From CAVTWS01 sp963732655 (GTDB taxonomy: Bacteria; Actinomycetota; Acidimicrobiia; Acidimicrobiales; SHLQ01), in NCBI GenBank assembly GCA_963732655.1, contig CAVTAI010000012.1, positions 372,001-436,000 on the forward strand: a stretch of 64,000 bases of DNA, read 5' to 3'. A model generated the notes under the pieces. The model ran no database searches, was not told the DNA's origin, and saw only the letters and a program-made list of their open reading frames with translations. Of the stretch, positions 1 through 8,684 are shown one piece after another (the stretch's first letter is position 1; each line of letters starts with the position of its first letter). Both the position numbers and the translations under genes were made by a program.

Positions 1-17
1 GGTTGTAGCGTCGGCTC

Positions 18-491
18 ATGATCTGGGTCGAAGCGCCGCCGGCGGGCACCGATTGGGATCGACTGGCGGCCATCGCCCCGGACGCCTTCCAGTCCCTGGC
101 CGAGTTGGTGAGAGCCGCGTGGGCCGGCACCGATCCGATCCTGCTCGAGCTGGCGCGACTACGCATGGCCACCCTGCTCGACAACCCGGCCGAGCTCGAC
201 CGACGGAGCGCACGCGCGCGCAGCGCGGGCCTCGGCGAGGACAGAGTGGCGGCCCTCGCCGCCTGGCCGACATCGACGCTGTTCACCGCAGCCGACCGTG
301 CCTGCCTCGGATTCACCGAACAGTTCGTCATCGACGCCAACGGGATCACCGACGACGACGTCGCGGCCGTGACCGAGCACCTCGGGCCCTCCGGCTGCTA
401 CGCCTTCGCGGCCGCGGTGTCGGCGTTGGAGGGCTACCAGCGAGCGTGCCTCACGCTCGGGATCACGACTATGCCGGAGGTGCACCCGTGA
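18..491 (+). CDS. AhpD/carboxymuconolactone decarboxylase-like protein, cysteine-less partner
   Basis: This 157-residue all-helical protein resembles the carboxymuconolactone decarboxylase/AhpD fold (segments ELARLRMATLL and LGPSGCYAFAAAVSALEGYQ). At the position where AhpD proteins carry the redox CxxC pair it reads LLDNPAELDRRS, so it has no redox cysteines. It overlaps the next AhpD-like gene by GTGA, which implies translational coupling and probably a hetero-oligomer in which only the second subunit is catalytic. The ATG at 18 is the first start in the window and no upstream sequence is available, so the start is reasonable but not certain. The fold assignment is from sequence pattern; the substrate is unknown. 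Confidence 0.7.
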   Translation: MIWVEAPPAGTDWDRLAAIAPDAFQSLAELVRAAWAGTDPILLELARLRMATLLDNPAELDRRSARARSAGLGEDRVAALAAWPTSTLFTAADRACLGFTEQFVIDANGITDDDVAAVTEHLGPSGCYAFAAAVSALEGYQRACLTLGITTMPEVHP

Positions 492-985
492 CCGCTCCGA
501 GAATCCCGCTGCCCGCGGACTCCCTCGACTCCCGGGGACTCCCCGATACCTCGGGCCTCGCCCCGGGAATCAGGTCGGCCCGTCACCAGGTGCGGCGAAC
601 CGCCCACCGGATGGGGTCGGTCGACCCGGCCACGACGGAACTCGTGCGGATCCGCAACGCCCGGTTCCAGCAGTGCTTCTTCTGAATGAGTGCCCGCAGC
701 GCAGTTGCGCTGCAGCACGGAGTCGATGAAGACCTGTTGGCCGCCGTCGATGACCCGGAGTCGGGTGCGTTCACACCGGTTCAGCGCGCCGCCCTCACCC
801 TCGCCGACGCTTATCTCACCTCTCCGGCCGAGATGTCCGACACGGCGCGCCGAACGGTGGCCGGCGAGCTCGAACCTCGGCAGGTCATCGAACTCGTGCT
901 CAAGCTCACGGGGTTCAGCAGCGACAAGGTGATGGTGGCACTCGGCCTCGACCTCGACCAGGTCGCGATCTTCACCATGGAATGA
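488..985 (+). CDS. AhpD-like protein with in-frame TGA, candidate selenoprotein (CxxU)
   Basis: Reading starts at GTG 488, overlapping the upstream stop. The frame runs to 985 with one internal TGA at 683-685 (codon 66). Residues before it (TTELVRIRNARFQQCFF) and after it (MSARSAVALQHGVDEDLLAA) join into one normal AhpD/CMD domain of 165 residues. AhpD enzymes use CxxC in peroxide or disulfide reduction; here the pair would be Cys63-Phe-Phe-Sec66. A hairpin starts 10 nt after the TGA (separate entry). Sec-containing AhpD-like proteins are an established bacterial selenoprotein family. A caller would report two ORFs, because the TGA is immediately followed by ATG. The alternatives are a nonsense mutation or a base error; no selA, selB, selC or selD is in this window to settle it. 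Confidence 0.75.
696..713 (+). promoter_or_regulatory. Candidate bacterial SECIS hairpin after TGA 683-685
   Basis: GCAGCGC (696-702) pairs perfectly with GCGCTGC (707-713) around the loop AGTT (703-706). The loop begins 17 nt after the TGA and has G as its second base. Bacterial SECIS elements are short stem-loops inside the coding region just after UGA, with a conserved G in the first two loop bases; E. coli fdhF has its loop at about the same distance. Assignment as SECIS is inference from geometry. Confidence 0.65.
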
Positions 986-1193
986 CTCGGCCGCGACGGC
1001 TCGCGGACTACACAGTCGACCGCGGCAATCGTCGCTCCCCCGGACCTCGAGCAGGTCGCTGCGCCGCCTGGTCGCCCGACAAGGCCGGGATCGATGTCGG
1101 TGCGCTTTACGGGATCGCGCCGACCGGTATCCTCGCCGCCGGCGACGTGTGACGTAGTGCTCGATCTGAAGTCCGACTGCGACGAGACAGCCG

Positions 1194-2192
1194 TCAGCGT
1201 TGCCGCAATCCGTTCCGGGTGCAGTAGGCGACGACGGCGTTGTCCAAGACCTTGGTGGTTGACGTGCGCCAGCCGTCGCCAACGAGCCGGGAAGGATTCG
1301 TGCGTCGCGCGATCTCACTGAACGAGTCGAAGGCATGGCCGAGGATGGTTGTCTGGTGTGTTTGCGGGTCGGCTGGCCGCCAGCCGAAGAAGGCACCGGT
1401 GTACCGCCGGTCCATCGGGGGCACCAGTTCTGGCAGGAGGTGGTGCAGCGTCTTGGTCCCAGCGACGATCAAGGACTTGTTGTCGACGATGCCGAGCTCC
1501 CGAATGAGTCGATCAAGCGTTGCCGCGACCGAGGTGGCGGCGAGGTGCTCGTCAGCGACCTCCAAGTCCTCCAGCGCAGCGATGTCGTCCGCAAGCGAAA
1601 CGAGTCGCTGCCGAAATGCCTCGACGGGTGCGAGACGTGATCCACGCCGGCCGATGCCCCATGACTGCAGAGTTGCATGCAAGAGGGCGGTGAATGCGTA
1701 GTCGCTGATGGCGGCGCGGGCTGATCCGAGTTCGCGCCGGCGGTCGATGGTGGCACGATGCCGCTCATACTGGCCCGTTCGTTGAAACGGGACCTCCCTG
1801 TCGTATTCGGCAATAAGCCCGTCGAAGTCCTCGATGACCTCCTGCACACGCTGGTTGACGTCGATCAGGGTTGGCGTTTGCCGGGAGGGCCGACGCACGA
1901 CGAGCGGTCTGGTACCTGGCGGCAAGGACGAGGCGGCCATGTAGCCAGCGGGAAGGAGCCGATACCAACCGTGATCAGTACGGATGAGAACCTTTCCGCA
2001 CGGTTGCTGCGGACCTCGACCGGCGTTGCTCGTCATCCCCTGTACTACAGGCTGAATGGATGTTCGAGCTCGAGCTGCGTCGAGCCGTTGAACGCCTTCG
2101 ACGATCTCCGCAAGACGGAAGGAGTTCCGGTCCGCGCTCAGGCCCTGAGCGACGCTGAGAACGAGCTGCCACGTCGGGCGAGGATCCCTCAC
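1194..2192 (-). CDS. Hypothetical protein with DUF7669-like N-terminal domain
   Basis: This is a 332-residue protein with a GTG start at 2192. Residues 7 to about 80 (WQLVLSVAQGL ... IQPVVQGMTSNAG ... HGWYRL) resemble the winged-helix-like DUF7669 domain found in proteins near nucleases and other DNA-acting genes. The C-terminal two thirds are unrecognised but well ordered, with conserved-looking segments such as NKSLIVAGTKTLHHLLPEL and DRRYTGAFFGW. There is no signal peptide or membrane segment. It stands alone between the AhpD pair and the substrate-binding gene, with 54 bp to the latter. A DNA-related role is only a guess from the N-terminal domain. Confidence 0.6.
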   Translation of the reverse strand: MRDPRPTWQLVLSVAQGLSADRNSFRLAEIVEGVQRLDAARARTSIQPVVQGMTSNAGRGPQQPCGKVLIRTDHGWYRLLPAGYMAASSLPPGTRPLVVRRPSRQTPTLIDVNQRVQEVIEDFDGLIAEYDREVPFQRTGQYERHRATIDRRRELGSARAAISDYAFTALLHATLQSWGIGRRGSRLAPVEAFRQRLVSLADDIAALEDLEVADEHLAATSVAATLDRLIRELGIVDNKSLIVAGTKTLHHLLPELVPPMDRRYTGAFFGWRPADPQTHQTTILGHAFDSFSEIARRTNPSRLVGDGWRTSTTKVLDNAVVAYCTRNGLRQR

Positions 2193-2246
2193 CGGAGCGA
2201 CGGTAGCCGAGTGGCCGCCATTCGCTCCGGAGTACGTCCGGGCCGG

Positions 2247-3398
2247 CTACCAGACCTTGGGTTCGCGCAACCGACCGCGGAAGACCGACTTCGGCGGGTT
2301 GTCCGGATCGAACTCACGGGCTACCAGATATCGCTCGCCCATCCAGCCGCGGCGGGTCCACTTGCCGTAGGAGATGCGGGTGCCCGGAGCGCCGCAGGCG
2401 GCCGGAAGCATCTTCACCCGCTCCAAGGCTTCGCAGACACCGCGCGGCGAGAGCGGTTTGGCGTCGGCCAGAGCCTGCACGACGATCGTGGCGAAATCTC
2501 GCGAGGCGATCGGGGCGAAGTACTCCAGGCGACGCCCGTATCGCTGCTCGAAACGATCGATGAAGGCCATCCCGACCGGGTTCTCCTCGTCGAAAAGGTC
2601 GAGGCCGATCCACCCCAGGTACGACTCACGCACCGACTGGGAGAAGACGGCGTTCTCCCACGCCGTACCCATGAACCGAGGCGGCGACCAGCCGAGCGAG
2701 GCGAGCGCATGGTTGAGACGGACGACGCCGAATCCGAAACCGAAGTGGACCAATGCATCCGGGGCCGCGGCCTGGAGGCGTCCCGCCGCCGCCGACAGGT
2801 CATGGTCGACGGTGAAGATTCGCTCCTCGGCCACGATGTCGAGTCCCTCGACCTGGGCGGCGCGCCGGAAGAACGAGAAGTACTGCTCGCCGATGAGTGA
2901 CTCCTCGACGACGACGCCGATGCGCCGATGCCCGGCATGGGCCATGAGGTTGGCCAGCACGTAGGGCTCGTCGGTGAGCGACCCGGCGGAGAGTCCGAAC
3001 GACCACTCGCCCAACCAGTCGTCGGTGCCGCACCACGAGATGCACGGAGTCCGGCCCTCGCGATCGAGGTACTCACGAATCGCCACCGCGTTCTCGGAGA
3101 TCATCGGACCGATGACGACCAGGCATCCCTCGTCGACCAGCTTCCGGGTGGCATCGATCGCCGACTTCACCGAGCCCCGCGGCAGACCTTCGCCCTGGCT
3201 GAAGACGATGTCGATCGGCCGCTCCAACACGCCCGCGGCCAGCGCATCGTCGAACACGAGCTGGATCGAGTCCATGAAGTCCCGCTCGAAGTCGATCTCG
3301 CCCGCCACGAACCCGATGTCGAACAGGACCCCGACCTTCATGCCGTCCTGCGCCGCGGCGACCGGCACCGCGCCTTCGTGCTCCGAGGCTTCCGACAT
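2247..3398 (-). CDS. Substrate-binding-fold (type I periplasmic binding) protein without signal peptide
   Basis: This 383-residue protein belongs to the Leu/Ile/Val-binding type I periplasmic-binding fold family (GVLFDIGFVAGEIDF, LVVIGPMISENAVAIREY, GVVVEESLIGEQYFSFF). I chose ATG 3398 because GGAG lies just upstream. The N-terminus (MSEASEHEGAVPVAAAQDGM) is hydrophilic, with no signal peptide or lipobox, so it looks cytosolic. No ABC permease or ATPase gene is adjacent. It lies directly downstream of, and overlaps, a P450 gene. A paralog at 24264-25391 has the same lack of signal and the same P450 neighbourhood, and both share the C-terminal pattern KMLPAA.GAPGTR ... GWMG..YLVAR. A ligand-sensing or substrate-handling role with the P450 is inference. 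Confidence 0.75.
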   Translation of the reverse strand: MSEASEHEGAVPVAAAQDGMKVGVLFDIGFVAGEIDFERDFMDSIQLVFDDALAAGVLERPIDIVFSQGEGLPRGSVKSAIDATRKLVDEGCLVVIGPMISENAVAIREYLDREGRTPCISWCGTDDWLGEWSFGLSAGSLTDEPYVLANLMAHAGHRRIGVVVEESLIGEQYFSFFRRAAQVEGLDIVAEERIFTVDHDLSAAAGRLQAAAPDALVHFGFGFGVVRLNHALASLGWSPPRFMGTAWENAVFSQSVRESYLGWIGLDLFDEENPVGMAFIDRFEQRYGRRLEYFAPIASRDFATIVVQALADAKPLSPRGVCEALERVKMLPAACGAPGTRISYGKWTRRGWMGERYLVAREFDPDNPPKSVFRGRLREPKVW

Positions 3399-4639
3399 GA
3401 CGCTCCTGTCAACCAATTGCCCGGACTGGTCATTTTTCCGATGGCTGGGCTGGGCGTGAAGCGGATGCGCACCCGGTCGAACGCCCGGGCGAAGGTCGCC
3501 GGGATGATCGCCGGCTCATCGGGATCGACGAGCGACCAGTTCGGGACCCGCCGGAGCAGCTCCTCGAACATGACCCGGATCTCCAGCCTCGCCAGGTGCG
3601 CGCCCAGACAGAAGTGGGTGCCGAAGCCGAAGGCCACGTGCCGGTTACCGCCCCGGTTCACGTCGAAGGTGTCGGGGTTGTCGAAGGCGCGCGGATCTCG
3701 ATTGGCCGCCCCGTAGAGCAGCAGGAACTCGTCGCCGGCATGGATCTGTTGCCCGTGAAGTTCGTGATCGACCGTGGCCGTGCGTCGCATGTTGAGGACG
3801 GGTGACACCCAGCGGATGAACTCCTCGACCGCAGTCGTCGACAGCAGCTCCGGGTGGTCGATGAGCCGCTGGCGTTGTTCGGGTCGGAGCGCCAGCTCGC
3901 GGATGATCGCTCCGATGACCGTGCGGGTGGTCTCGGCCCCGCCGTCGAGCACCAGGAGGGTCTCCTCGAGGATCTGCTTGACGCCCCAGCCTTGCTCGAT
4001 CCACACGGAGATGAGGTCGTCGTGGGGGTCGGCCCGGCGCCGTTCGATCACCTCCATCGTGACCTGGGCGAACTCGCCCCCGGCGACGGACGGCTGCGAC
4101 AGATCCCAGTGGGGCGGTCCCGCCGGGTTGGTCTGGCCGCCCTGGTGCATCGTCGACTCGGACCAGAAGCGGACCTTCTCCCAGTCCTCCGGCTCGTAGC
4201 CGAGTAGCTCGCCGATCATCATGGCCGGGAGGCGTGAGGCGATGGCTTCCACGGCTTCGCACTCTCCGAGCGGCGTGACGGCATCGAGGATGGCGGTGAC
4301 GACCTGGCGGACGCGTTCCTCGTGGCTGCGCGCCGACCGCGGGGTGAAGCGTCGTGCCACCACGTTGCGCTGCGCCTGGTGGTCGGGGTCGTCGAGGTTG
4401 ATCATCGACTGGTCGTCCCGCTGATCGATGTGCGGGCGGGACCCGTTGAACGAGGAGTAGCGCTCACCGTCCTTCTCGACGGCCACCAGGTCGGCGTATC
4501 GCGAGATGGCCCACATCTTCTGGGCCGGACCCCAGAACACCGGGGCTTCGTCGCGCAGCCAGCCGTAGGCCTCCCACGGATCGACATAGAAGGCAGGATC
4601 GAGGATGTTGACGTACGGCGTCGATGTCGCGGTGTCCAT
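3338..4639 (-). CDS. Cytochrome P450
   Basis: This is a 433-residue soluble bacterial P450. Seen motifs are the I-helix oxygen-binding segment LDGGAETTR, the K-helix ExxR (EEFIRW) and the haem loop FGFGTHFCLGAHLAR with the ligand cysteine. It starts at ATG 4639, 8 bp after the upstream amidohydrolase stop, so the two are probably one operon with the binding protein downstream. The AGxET I-helix and overall length fit the actinobacterial steroid/terpene hydroxylase type, but the substrate cannot be read. The last ~25 residues after TPSPAIGK are basic, look non-native, and overlap the next gene by 61 bp, so the original stop may have been lost. Confidence 0.9.
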   Translation of the reverse strand: MDTATSTPYVNILDPAFYVDPWEAYGWLRDEAPVFWGPAQKMWAISRYADLVAVEKDGERYSSFNGSRPHIDQRDDQSMINLDDPDHQAQRNVVARRFTPRSARSHEERVRQVVTAILDAVTPLGECEAVEAIASRLPAMMIGELLGYEPEDWEKVRFWSESTMHQGGQTNPAGPPHWDLSQPSVAGGEFAQVTMEVIERRRADPHDDLISVWIEQGWGVKQILEETLLVLDGGAETTRTVIGAIIRELALRPEQRQRLIDHPELLSTTAVEEFIRWVSPVLNMRRTATVDHELHGQQIHAGDEFLLLYGAANRDPRAFDNPDTFDVNRGGNRHVAFGFGTHFCLGAHLARLEIRVMFEELLRRVPNWSLVDPDEPAIIPATFARAFDRVRIRFTPSPAIGKMTSPGNWLTGASCRKPRSTKARCRSPRRRTA

Positions 4640-4647
4640 GGTGATCC

Positions 4648-5835
4648 TCAGACGGGGAGCGGTATGCGGTACACGCGGGCGGCGTTGGCGCTCAGCAGCT
4701 TGCGTCGCACCTCGTGGGGGACGTCGGCCAGCGGCTCGGCGGCCCGGGTCAGCGGGTCGGGGTACAGGCAGGTCGGGTGGGGAAAGTCCGTCTCGAACAT
4801 GATGTTGTCCGGGCCGAGGGCGTCCAGGGCGCCTTTCATGCTGTCCCGCTCGAACCAGTAGCAGGCGTAGACCTGCCGGCGGAAGTACTCGGACGGCTTC
4901 ATCGACAGGTGTTCGCCGATGTGGGGTGCGCATTCACCGACCTCGTAGTCGAGACCTTCGAGGAGGAACGGGATCCAGCCGAGTCCACTCTCCACCGAGA
5001 CGACCTGCAGGGTCGGGTGCCGCTCGAGCACGCCCGATACGAGCAGGTTCCCGAGGGTGCGGAAGTTGGAGATCATCACCATCAGCGAGCCGAGGGCGAG
5101 CTTGCGTTCGTTGTCGAGCGACGGCCACGGCGAACTCCCGAACCAGCTCATACCGGTCGCCGACGACCCGATGTGGAAGTTGACCGGCATCTCGAGATCG
5201 GCGCAGACCTCCCACAGCGGATCCCAGTGCCGGTCGGCGAGATCGGGAAGGCCCTCGTTCTGCGGGTCGGAGTTCGTGTTGACGCCCCGAAGACCCATGG
5301 CATGGGCGCGCGCCACCTCGGCGACGGCCGCCTCGAGGTCCCACCACGGGATGAGAGCCATCGGGAAGATCCGTTCGCCTGACCCGTCCTGGAACTCGGC
5401 CATGGCGTCGTTGTAGATCGTGGCGCACAGGATCTTGAGGGCGGGGTCGGCCACCTCGGCGAAGCGCTGCCCGCCGAAGCCGACGACGTTCGGGTACACG
5501 ATCTGAGCGTGGATTCCCAGTTGATCCATGACGGCCAGGCGAGGTTCGAGCTGGGAGGCGCCCTCGTGCACGTCGTCGATCCCAAAGTTCATGAAGTCGG
5601 CCCCGATCGACTTCGAACCGTCGCGTCGCACGACGGCGGCGCCGACCGCCATGCCGAATGGCTTCTCGTCGATGAGCCACATCTGGCGGCCCTTGATCTC
5701 TCGCACCTGGGGCACGCGATCCTCCAACCCCTTCGGCGCTCGGGCCGTCCACAGGTCGTGCGGTTCGGTCAAGTGGGTGTCAGCGTCGATCACGTGGATG
5801 TCGTGGAACAGGCCCACGTCGGTTGCCGCTGTCAT
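4648..5835 (-). CDS. Amidohydrolase family (PF04909) metal-dependent hydrolase
   Basis: This 395-residue TIM-barrel enzyme is of the ACMSD-like amidohydrolase-2 family. Metal-site motifs are visible: DADTHLTEP at the N-terminus in place of HxH, NFHIGSS mid-protein, and the C-terminal ETDFPHPT. These enzymes hydrolyse or decarboxylate ring-cleavage or related acids; the substrate is unknown. ATG 5835 is chosen because the conserved first strand begins 15 residues later. It is divergent from the next amidohydrolase (start 5977), with a 141-bp shared upstream region, and is followed closely by the P450, suggesting an operon. It is one of five PF04909 proteins in the window. Confidence 0.88.
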   Translation of the reverse strand: MTAATDVGLFHDIHVIDADTHLTEPHDLWTARAPKGLEDRVPQVREIKGRQMWLIDEKPFGMAVGAAVVRRDGSKSIGADFMNFGIDDVHEGASQLEPRLAVMDQLGIHAQIVYPNVVGFGGQRFAEVADPALKILCATIYNDAMAEFQDGSGERIFPMALIPWWDLEAAVAEVARAHAMGLRGVNTNSDPQNEGLPDLADRHWDPLWEVCADLEMPVNFHIGSSATGMSWFGSSPWPSLDNERKLALGSLMVMISNFRTLGNLLVSGVLERHPTLQVVSVESGLGWIPFLLEGLDYEVGECAPHIGEHLSMKPSEYFRRQVYACYWFERDSMKGALDALGPDNIMFETDFPHPTCLYPDPLTRAAEPLADVPHEVRRKLLSANAARVYRIPLPV

Positions 5836-5976
5836 CGGAGCCCCCCGCCGAACGAGTTGCCTCAAGGTATCAGCTGGGGAGATCGGCCGATTCGGCCCCC
5901 GATCGACCGGCATTTCGGCGCCCGGGGTTGCCGCAGTAGCCTCGGAGGAGCTGCACATCCGCGCCTGGAGGACACC

Positions 5977-7167
5977 ATGGCCCACCGTCTCGCATTCCCT
6001 GTATTCGACGCCGACAACCACCTGTACGAGACGAGCGAAGCGCTCACCAAGTACCTGCCCTCCCAGTACGAGGGCGCCATCACGTACGTCGACGTGAACG
6101 GTCGGCAGAAGATCGCCGTGCGGGGAGTGGTCAGCGACTACATCCCCAATCCCACGTTCGACCGGGTCGGCCGCCCCGGGGCGCAAGAGGAGTACTTCAA
6201 GATCGGCAATCCCGAGGGGAAGCCGTACAAGGAGATCATCGGCCGCGGCATCGACTGCCTGCCCGGGTTCCGTTCCGCCGCTCCCCGGCTCGAGCTCATG
6301 GACGAGCAGGGCCTCGACTACTCGATGATGTACCCGACGCTGGCCAGCCTGGTGGAGGAGCGTCTGCGAGACGACCCCGACCTCTGCGCGGCCGCCATCC
6401 ACGCGCTGAACCGGTGGATGGTCGACGAGTGGCCGTACGTCTACGAGGGCCGGATCTTCTCGACCCCGATCATCACCCCGGGTGTGCTCGAGCACGCCAT
6501 GAACGAGTTGGAGTGGGTGCTCGAGCAGGGCGCCAAGGTCATCTTGATGCGCCCCGCCCCAGCGTGGGGTTACGACGGCCCCCGTTCGTTCGCACTCCCC
6601 GAGTACGACCCCTTCTGGAAGCGCATCGAGGAGACCCAGACCCTCGTCGTCATCCATGGGTCCGACACCGGCTACACGCGATACAGCGACGAGTGGGAAG
6701 GCAAGTCGCCGGGCGAGCTGCTCGCGTTCGCCCAGCCGCGTGCGTTCAGCGCCGTCGTCCGCAACTCCCACCGCGACATCCAAGACGCCGTGGCGTCGCT
6801 GATCGCCCACGGCACCATCGCCCGGTTCCCCGGCCTCCGGTTCTGCCTGGTCGAGAACGGCGCCGGCTGGGTGCCCTTCCTCCTGCACCACCTCGACTAC
6901 ACCTATCGCAACCAACCGCAGGACTTCGCCGAGAAGCCGTCGCTCACCTTCAAACGCCACTTCTGGATGCACCCGTTCCACGAGGAAGATCCCCGCGAGC
7001 TGATCGATGTCCTCGGCGCCGATCGCGTGATCTTCGGGTCGGACTACCCCCACATCGAAGGCCTCGCCGATCCGCTCAGCTACGCCGACGAGCTGGGCGA
7101 CATCGACCCGACCGATCTGGCCAAGATCATGGGGGGCAACCTCATGGGGCTTCTCGGCGTCGGCTGA
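5977..7167 (+). CDS. Amidohydrolase family (PF04909) metal-dependent hydrolase
   Basis: This 396-residue protein starts at ATG 5977, with GGAGGA just upstream. N-terminal DADNHLYET, central VVIHGSDTG and C-terminal FGSDYPHIEG are the usual metal-ligand segments of the family. It faces the paralog at 4648-5835 head to head. Downstream in the same direction lies only a thiolase relic. The fold assignment is firm; the reaction is not known. Degradation of an aromatic or steroid intermediate is plausible from the company of P450, thiolase remnant and enoyl-CoA hydratase. Confidence 0.88.
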   Translation: MAHRLAFPVFDADNHLYETSEALTKYLPSQYEGAITYVDVNGRQKIAVRGVVSDYIPNPTFDRVGRPGAQEEYFKIGNPEGKPYKEIIGRGIDCLPGFRSAAPRLELMDEQGLDYSMMYPTLASLVEERLRDDPDLCAAAIHALNRWMVDEWPYVYEGRIFSTPIITPGVLEHAMNELEWVLEQGAKVILMRPAPAWGYDGPRSFALPEYDPFWKRIEETQTLVVIHGSDTGYTRYSDEWEGKSPGELLAFAQPRAFSAVVRNSHRDIQDAVASLIAHGTIARFPGLRFCLVENGAGWVPFLLHHLDYTYRNQPQDFAEKPSLTFKRHFWMHPFHEEDPRELIDVLGADRVIFGSDYPHIEGLADPLSYADELGDIDPTDLAKIMGGNLMGLLGVG

Positions 7168-7229
7168 CTGCGCAGCGGCGACGTTCCCGTCGCACCCGCG
7201 CTCCCCCCGGTGGGCATCGGCGATCCGAC

Positions 7230-7526
7230 GCCGGGGCCGAAGTCATCCACATGGCCGAGAACGGCTTCTGCGTCGACGGTGATCAGGAGCGCCTCGTGGC
7301 CGACGGAGCCACCGACATCGGCGGCCCCATGCCGATCAACACCGATGGTGGTCTGATCGCCAACGGCGAGCCGATCGGTGCACCCGGCCTCCGGCAGATG
7401 CACGAGCTCGTGCTCCAACTCCGCGGCCAGGCGAGTGACCGTCAGGTACCTGGCGAGCCCAAGGTCGGGTACGCCCAGGTCTACGGCGCTCCCGGCACCG
7501 CCGGGGTCACGATCCTGTCCCGCTAA
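7230..7526 (+). pseudogene. C-terminal relic of a thiolase-type acyltransferase/lipid-transfer protein
   Basis: Frame translation from about 7239 reads EVIHMAENGFCVDG, then GPMPINTDGGLIANGEPIG, and ends VGYAQVYGAPGTAGVTILS. This is the characteristic C-terminus of thiolase-superfamily proteins (NTDGG.lANGEPIGasGLRQ and YgAPG). Only about 95 to 100 residues remain of a protein that is normally near 390. The N-terminal domain and its nucleophile cysteine are absent, because the upstream DNA belongs to the amidohydrolase. No start codon with an RBS precedes it. The last 20 bp overlap the convergent phosphotransferase gene. Confidence 0.75.
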
Positions 7527-8541
7527 GCTTGGCCGACGCCATGTCGAGCATCTCGCCCAACTTGGGGGCGTAGCTCGCCATGCGCTCGACCATCTCCGGA
7601 TCGGGCGACCGTTCCGCTCGTTTGACGAGCAGCGAGGTCAGCGACGCTTCCTTGAACAGGGTCAACGCCTCGAACCATTCGATGTCGGGGTAGGCCTCGC
7701 CCCCGGCGTGTTCGTACGCCGCCCGCAGCGCGGCGCTGCTCGGCATACCGGACGGGGTGTCGCCGACCTTGCTCGGATGCCCGGCGTCGTCGCAGAAGAA
7801 CGTGAACCAGGTGAGGTCGACGCGCGGGTCCCCGACCGACCAGATCTCCCAGTCGATCACCGAGGTCAAACGGTCGCCCTCACACAGGGTGTTGCCAAGC
7901 CGGTAGTCGCCGTGGTTGACGACGGGGCGCACCGCCGGCGGCACCGAGGCGTACAGGGACGCGGCCACGTCCGGGTAGTTGAACTGGAGGTGGGGCGGCG
8001 ACGTCTCGTAGGCCCGCACCCAGCGGTCGATCTCCGCGGTGACGGTGACGACCGGTTCATCGGCCAGACCGATGGCGGCCGGATCGAGGCGGTGCATCGA
8101 AGCCAGCACCCGGGCCGCATCGACCGCGCGGGCCTCGAACAGCGGGGCACGCCGCGGGTCGGGGTTGTCCTGGAGGATGGGCTCGAGGCACTCGCCCGGC
8201 ACCAGGTTCATGGCGAGGAACGGCGAGATCTCGGGTGGTGTTCCCGCATCCTCGAAGAGCACCTCGGGCACGAGCACACCGTCGCGGCCAGCCAGGGCGC
8301 GCATCAAGGTCCCTTGACGGAGCACGTCACGATTGCGGACCGGAGGGAGCCCGGGCGGCGCCACCTTGAGCACCACGACCTCGTCGGCGGCAGGCACACC
8401 CTCGAAGCGAGCCGTGAAGGTGAGGCTCGAGGCACCGCCGGTCAGCGGCTCGACCGCCACCACCCGGGCGCCGGGCCGCCACGACTGCGAGGCTCGGGCC
8501 GTACGTTGAGTCAACTGCTCGATCAGCTCGGATTCCGACAT
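7507..8541 (-). CDS. Phosphotransferase (APH/choline kinase-like fold) family protein
   Basis: This is a 344-residue kinase-fold protein. The catalytic loop is NHGDYRLGNTL and the metal-binding Asp lies in VIDWEIWSVGDP, as in aminoglycoside phosphotransferase (PF01636) proteins. In actinobacteria, members with this pattern often sit with acyl-CoA dehydrogenases and lipid-degradation genes (ACAD10/11 N-terminal type), which fits the neighbourhood better than antibiotic resistance. The start is ATG 8541. It runs convergently into the thiolase relic with a 20-bp overlap. The substrate is unknown. Confidence 0.85.
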   Translation of the reverse strand: MSESELIEQLTQRTARASQSWRPGARVVAVEPLTGGASSLTFTARFEGVPAADEVVVLKVAPPGLPPVRNRDVLRQGTLMRALAGRDGVLVPEVLFEDAGTPPEISPFLAMNLVPGECLEPILQDNPDPRRAPLFEARAVDAARVLASMHRLDPAAIGLADEPVVTVTAEIDRWVRAYETSPPHLQFNYPDVAASLYASVPPAVRPVVNHGDYRLGNTLCEGDRLTSVIDWEIWSVGDPRVDLTWFTFFCDDAGHPSKVGDTPSGMPSSAALRAAYEHAGGEAYPDIEWFEALTLFKEASLTSLLVKRAERSPDPEMVERMASYAPKLGEMLDMASAKLSGTGS

Positions 8542-8672
8542 CGACCTGCCCCATGCTCGCCCGGCCGTCGGTGCCGGTCGACGAACCCTAGACGAGCGCT
8601 GGCGAGCTCGACCTCCGCCGATAGCCGTGTCCACCTGAGCTGGTCGATCGGTTCGCGCCTGTTGCCGTTCGG

Positions 8673-8678
8673 TACGAT
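8673..8678 (+). promoter_or_regulatory. Candidate -10 box for a leaderless transcript
   Basis: TACGAT fits the actinobacterial TANNNT -10 consensus and ends 6 bp before the ATG at 8685, so transcription would start at or next to the start codon. No Shine-Dalgarno sequence is present, which agrees with leaderless translation. No clear -35 is seen. Confidence 0.35.
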
Positions 8679-8684
8679 GAAGCG

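Noticed and set aside
686..985. Independent 99-residue gene starting at ATG 686
   Set aside because: It lacks the first half of the AhpD domain, which is present directly upstream in the same frame.
4640..4933. N-terminal extension of the P450 upstream of ATG 4639
   Set aside because: It lies inside the amidohydrolase coding region and translates to Arg/Pro-rich nonsense.
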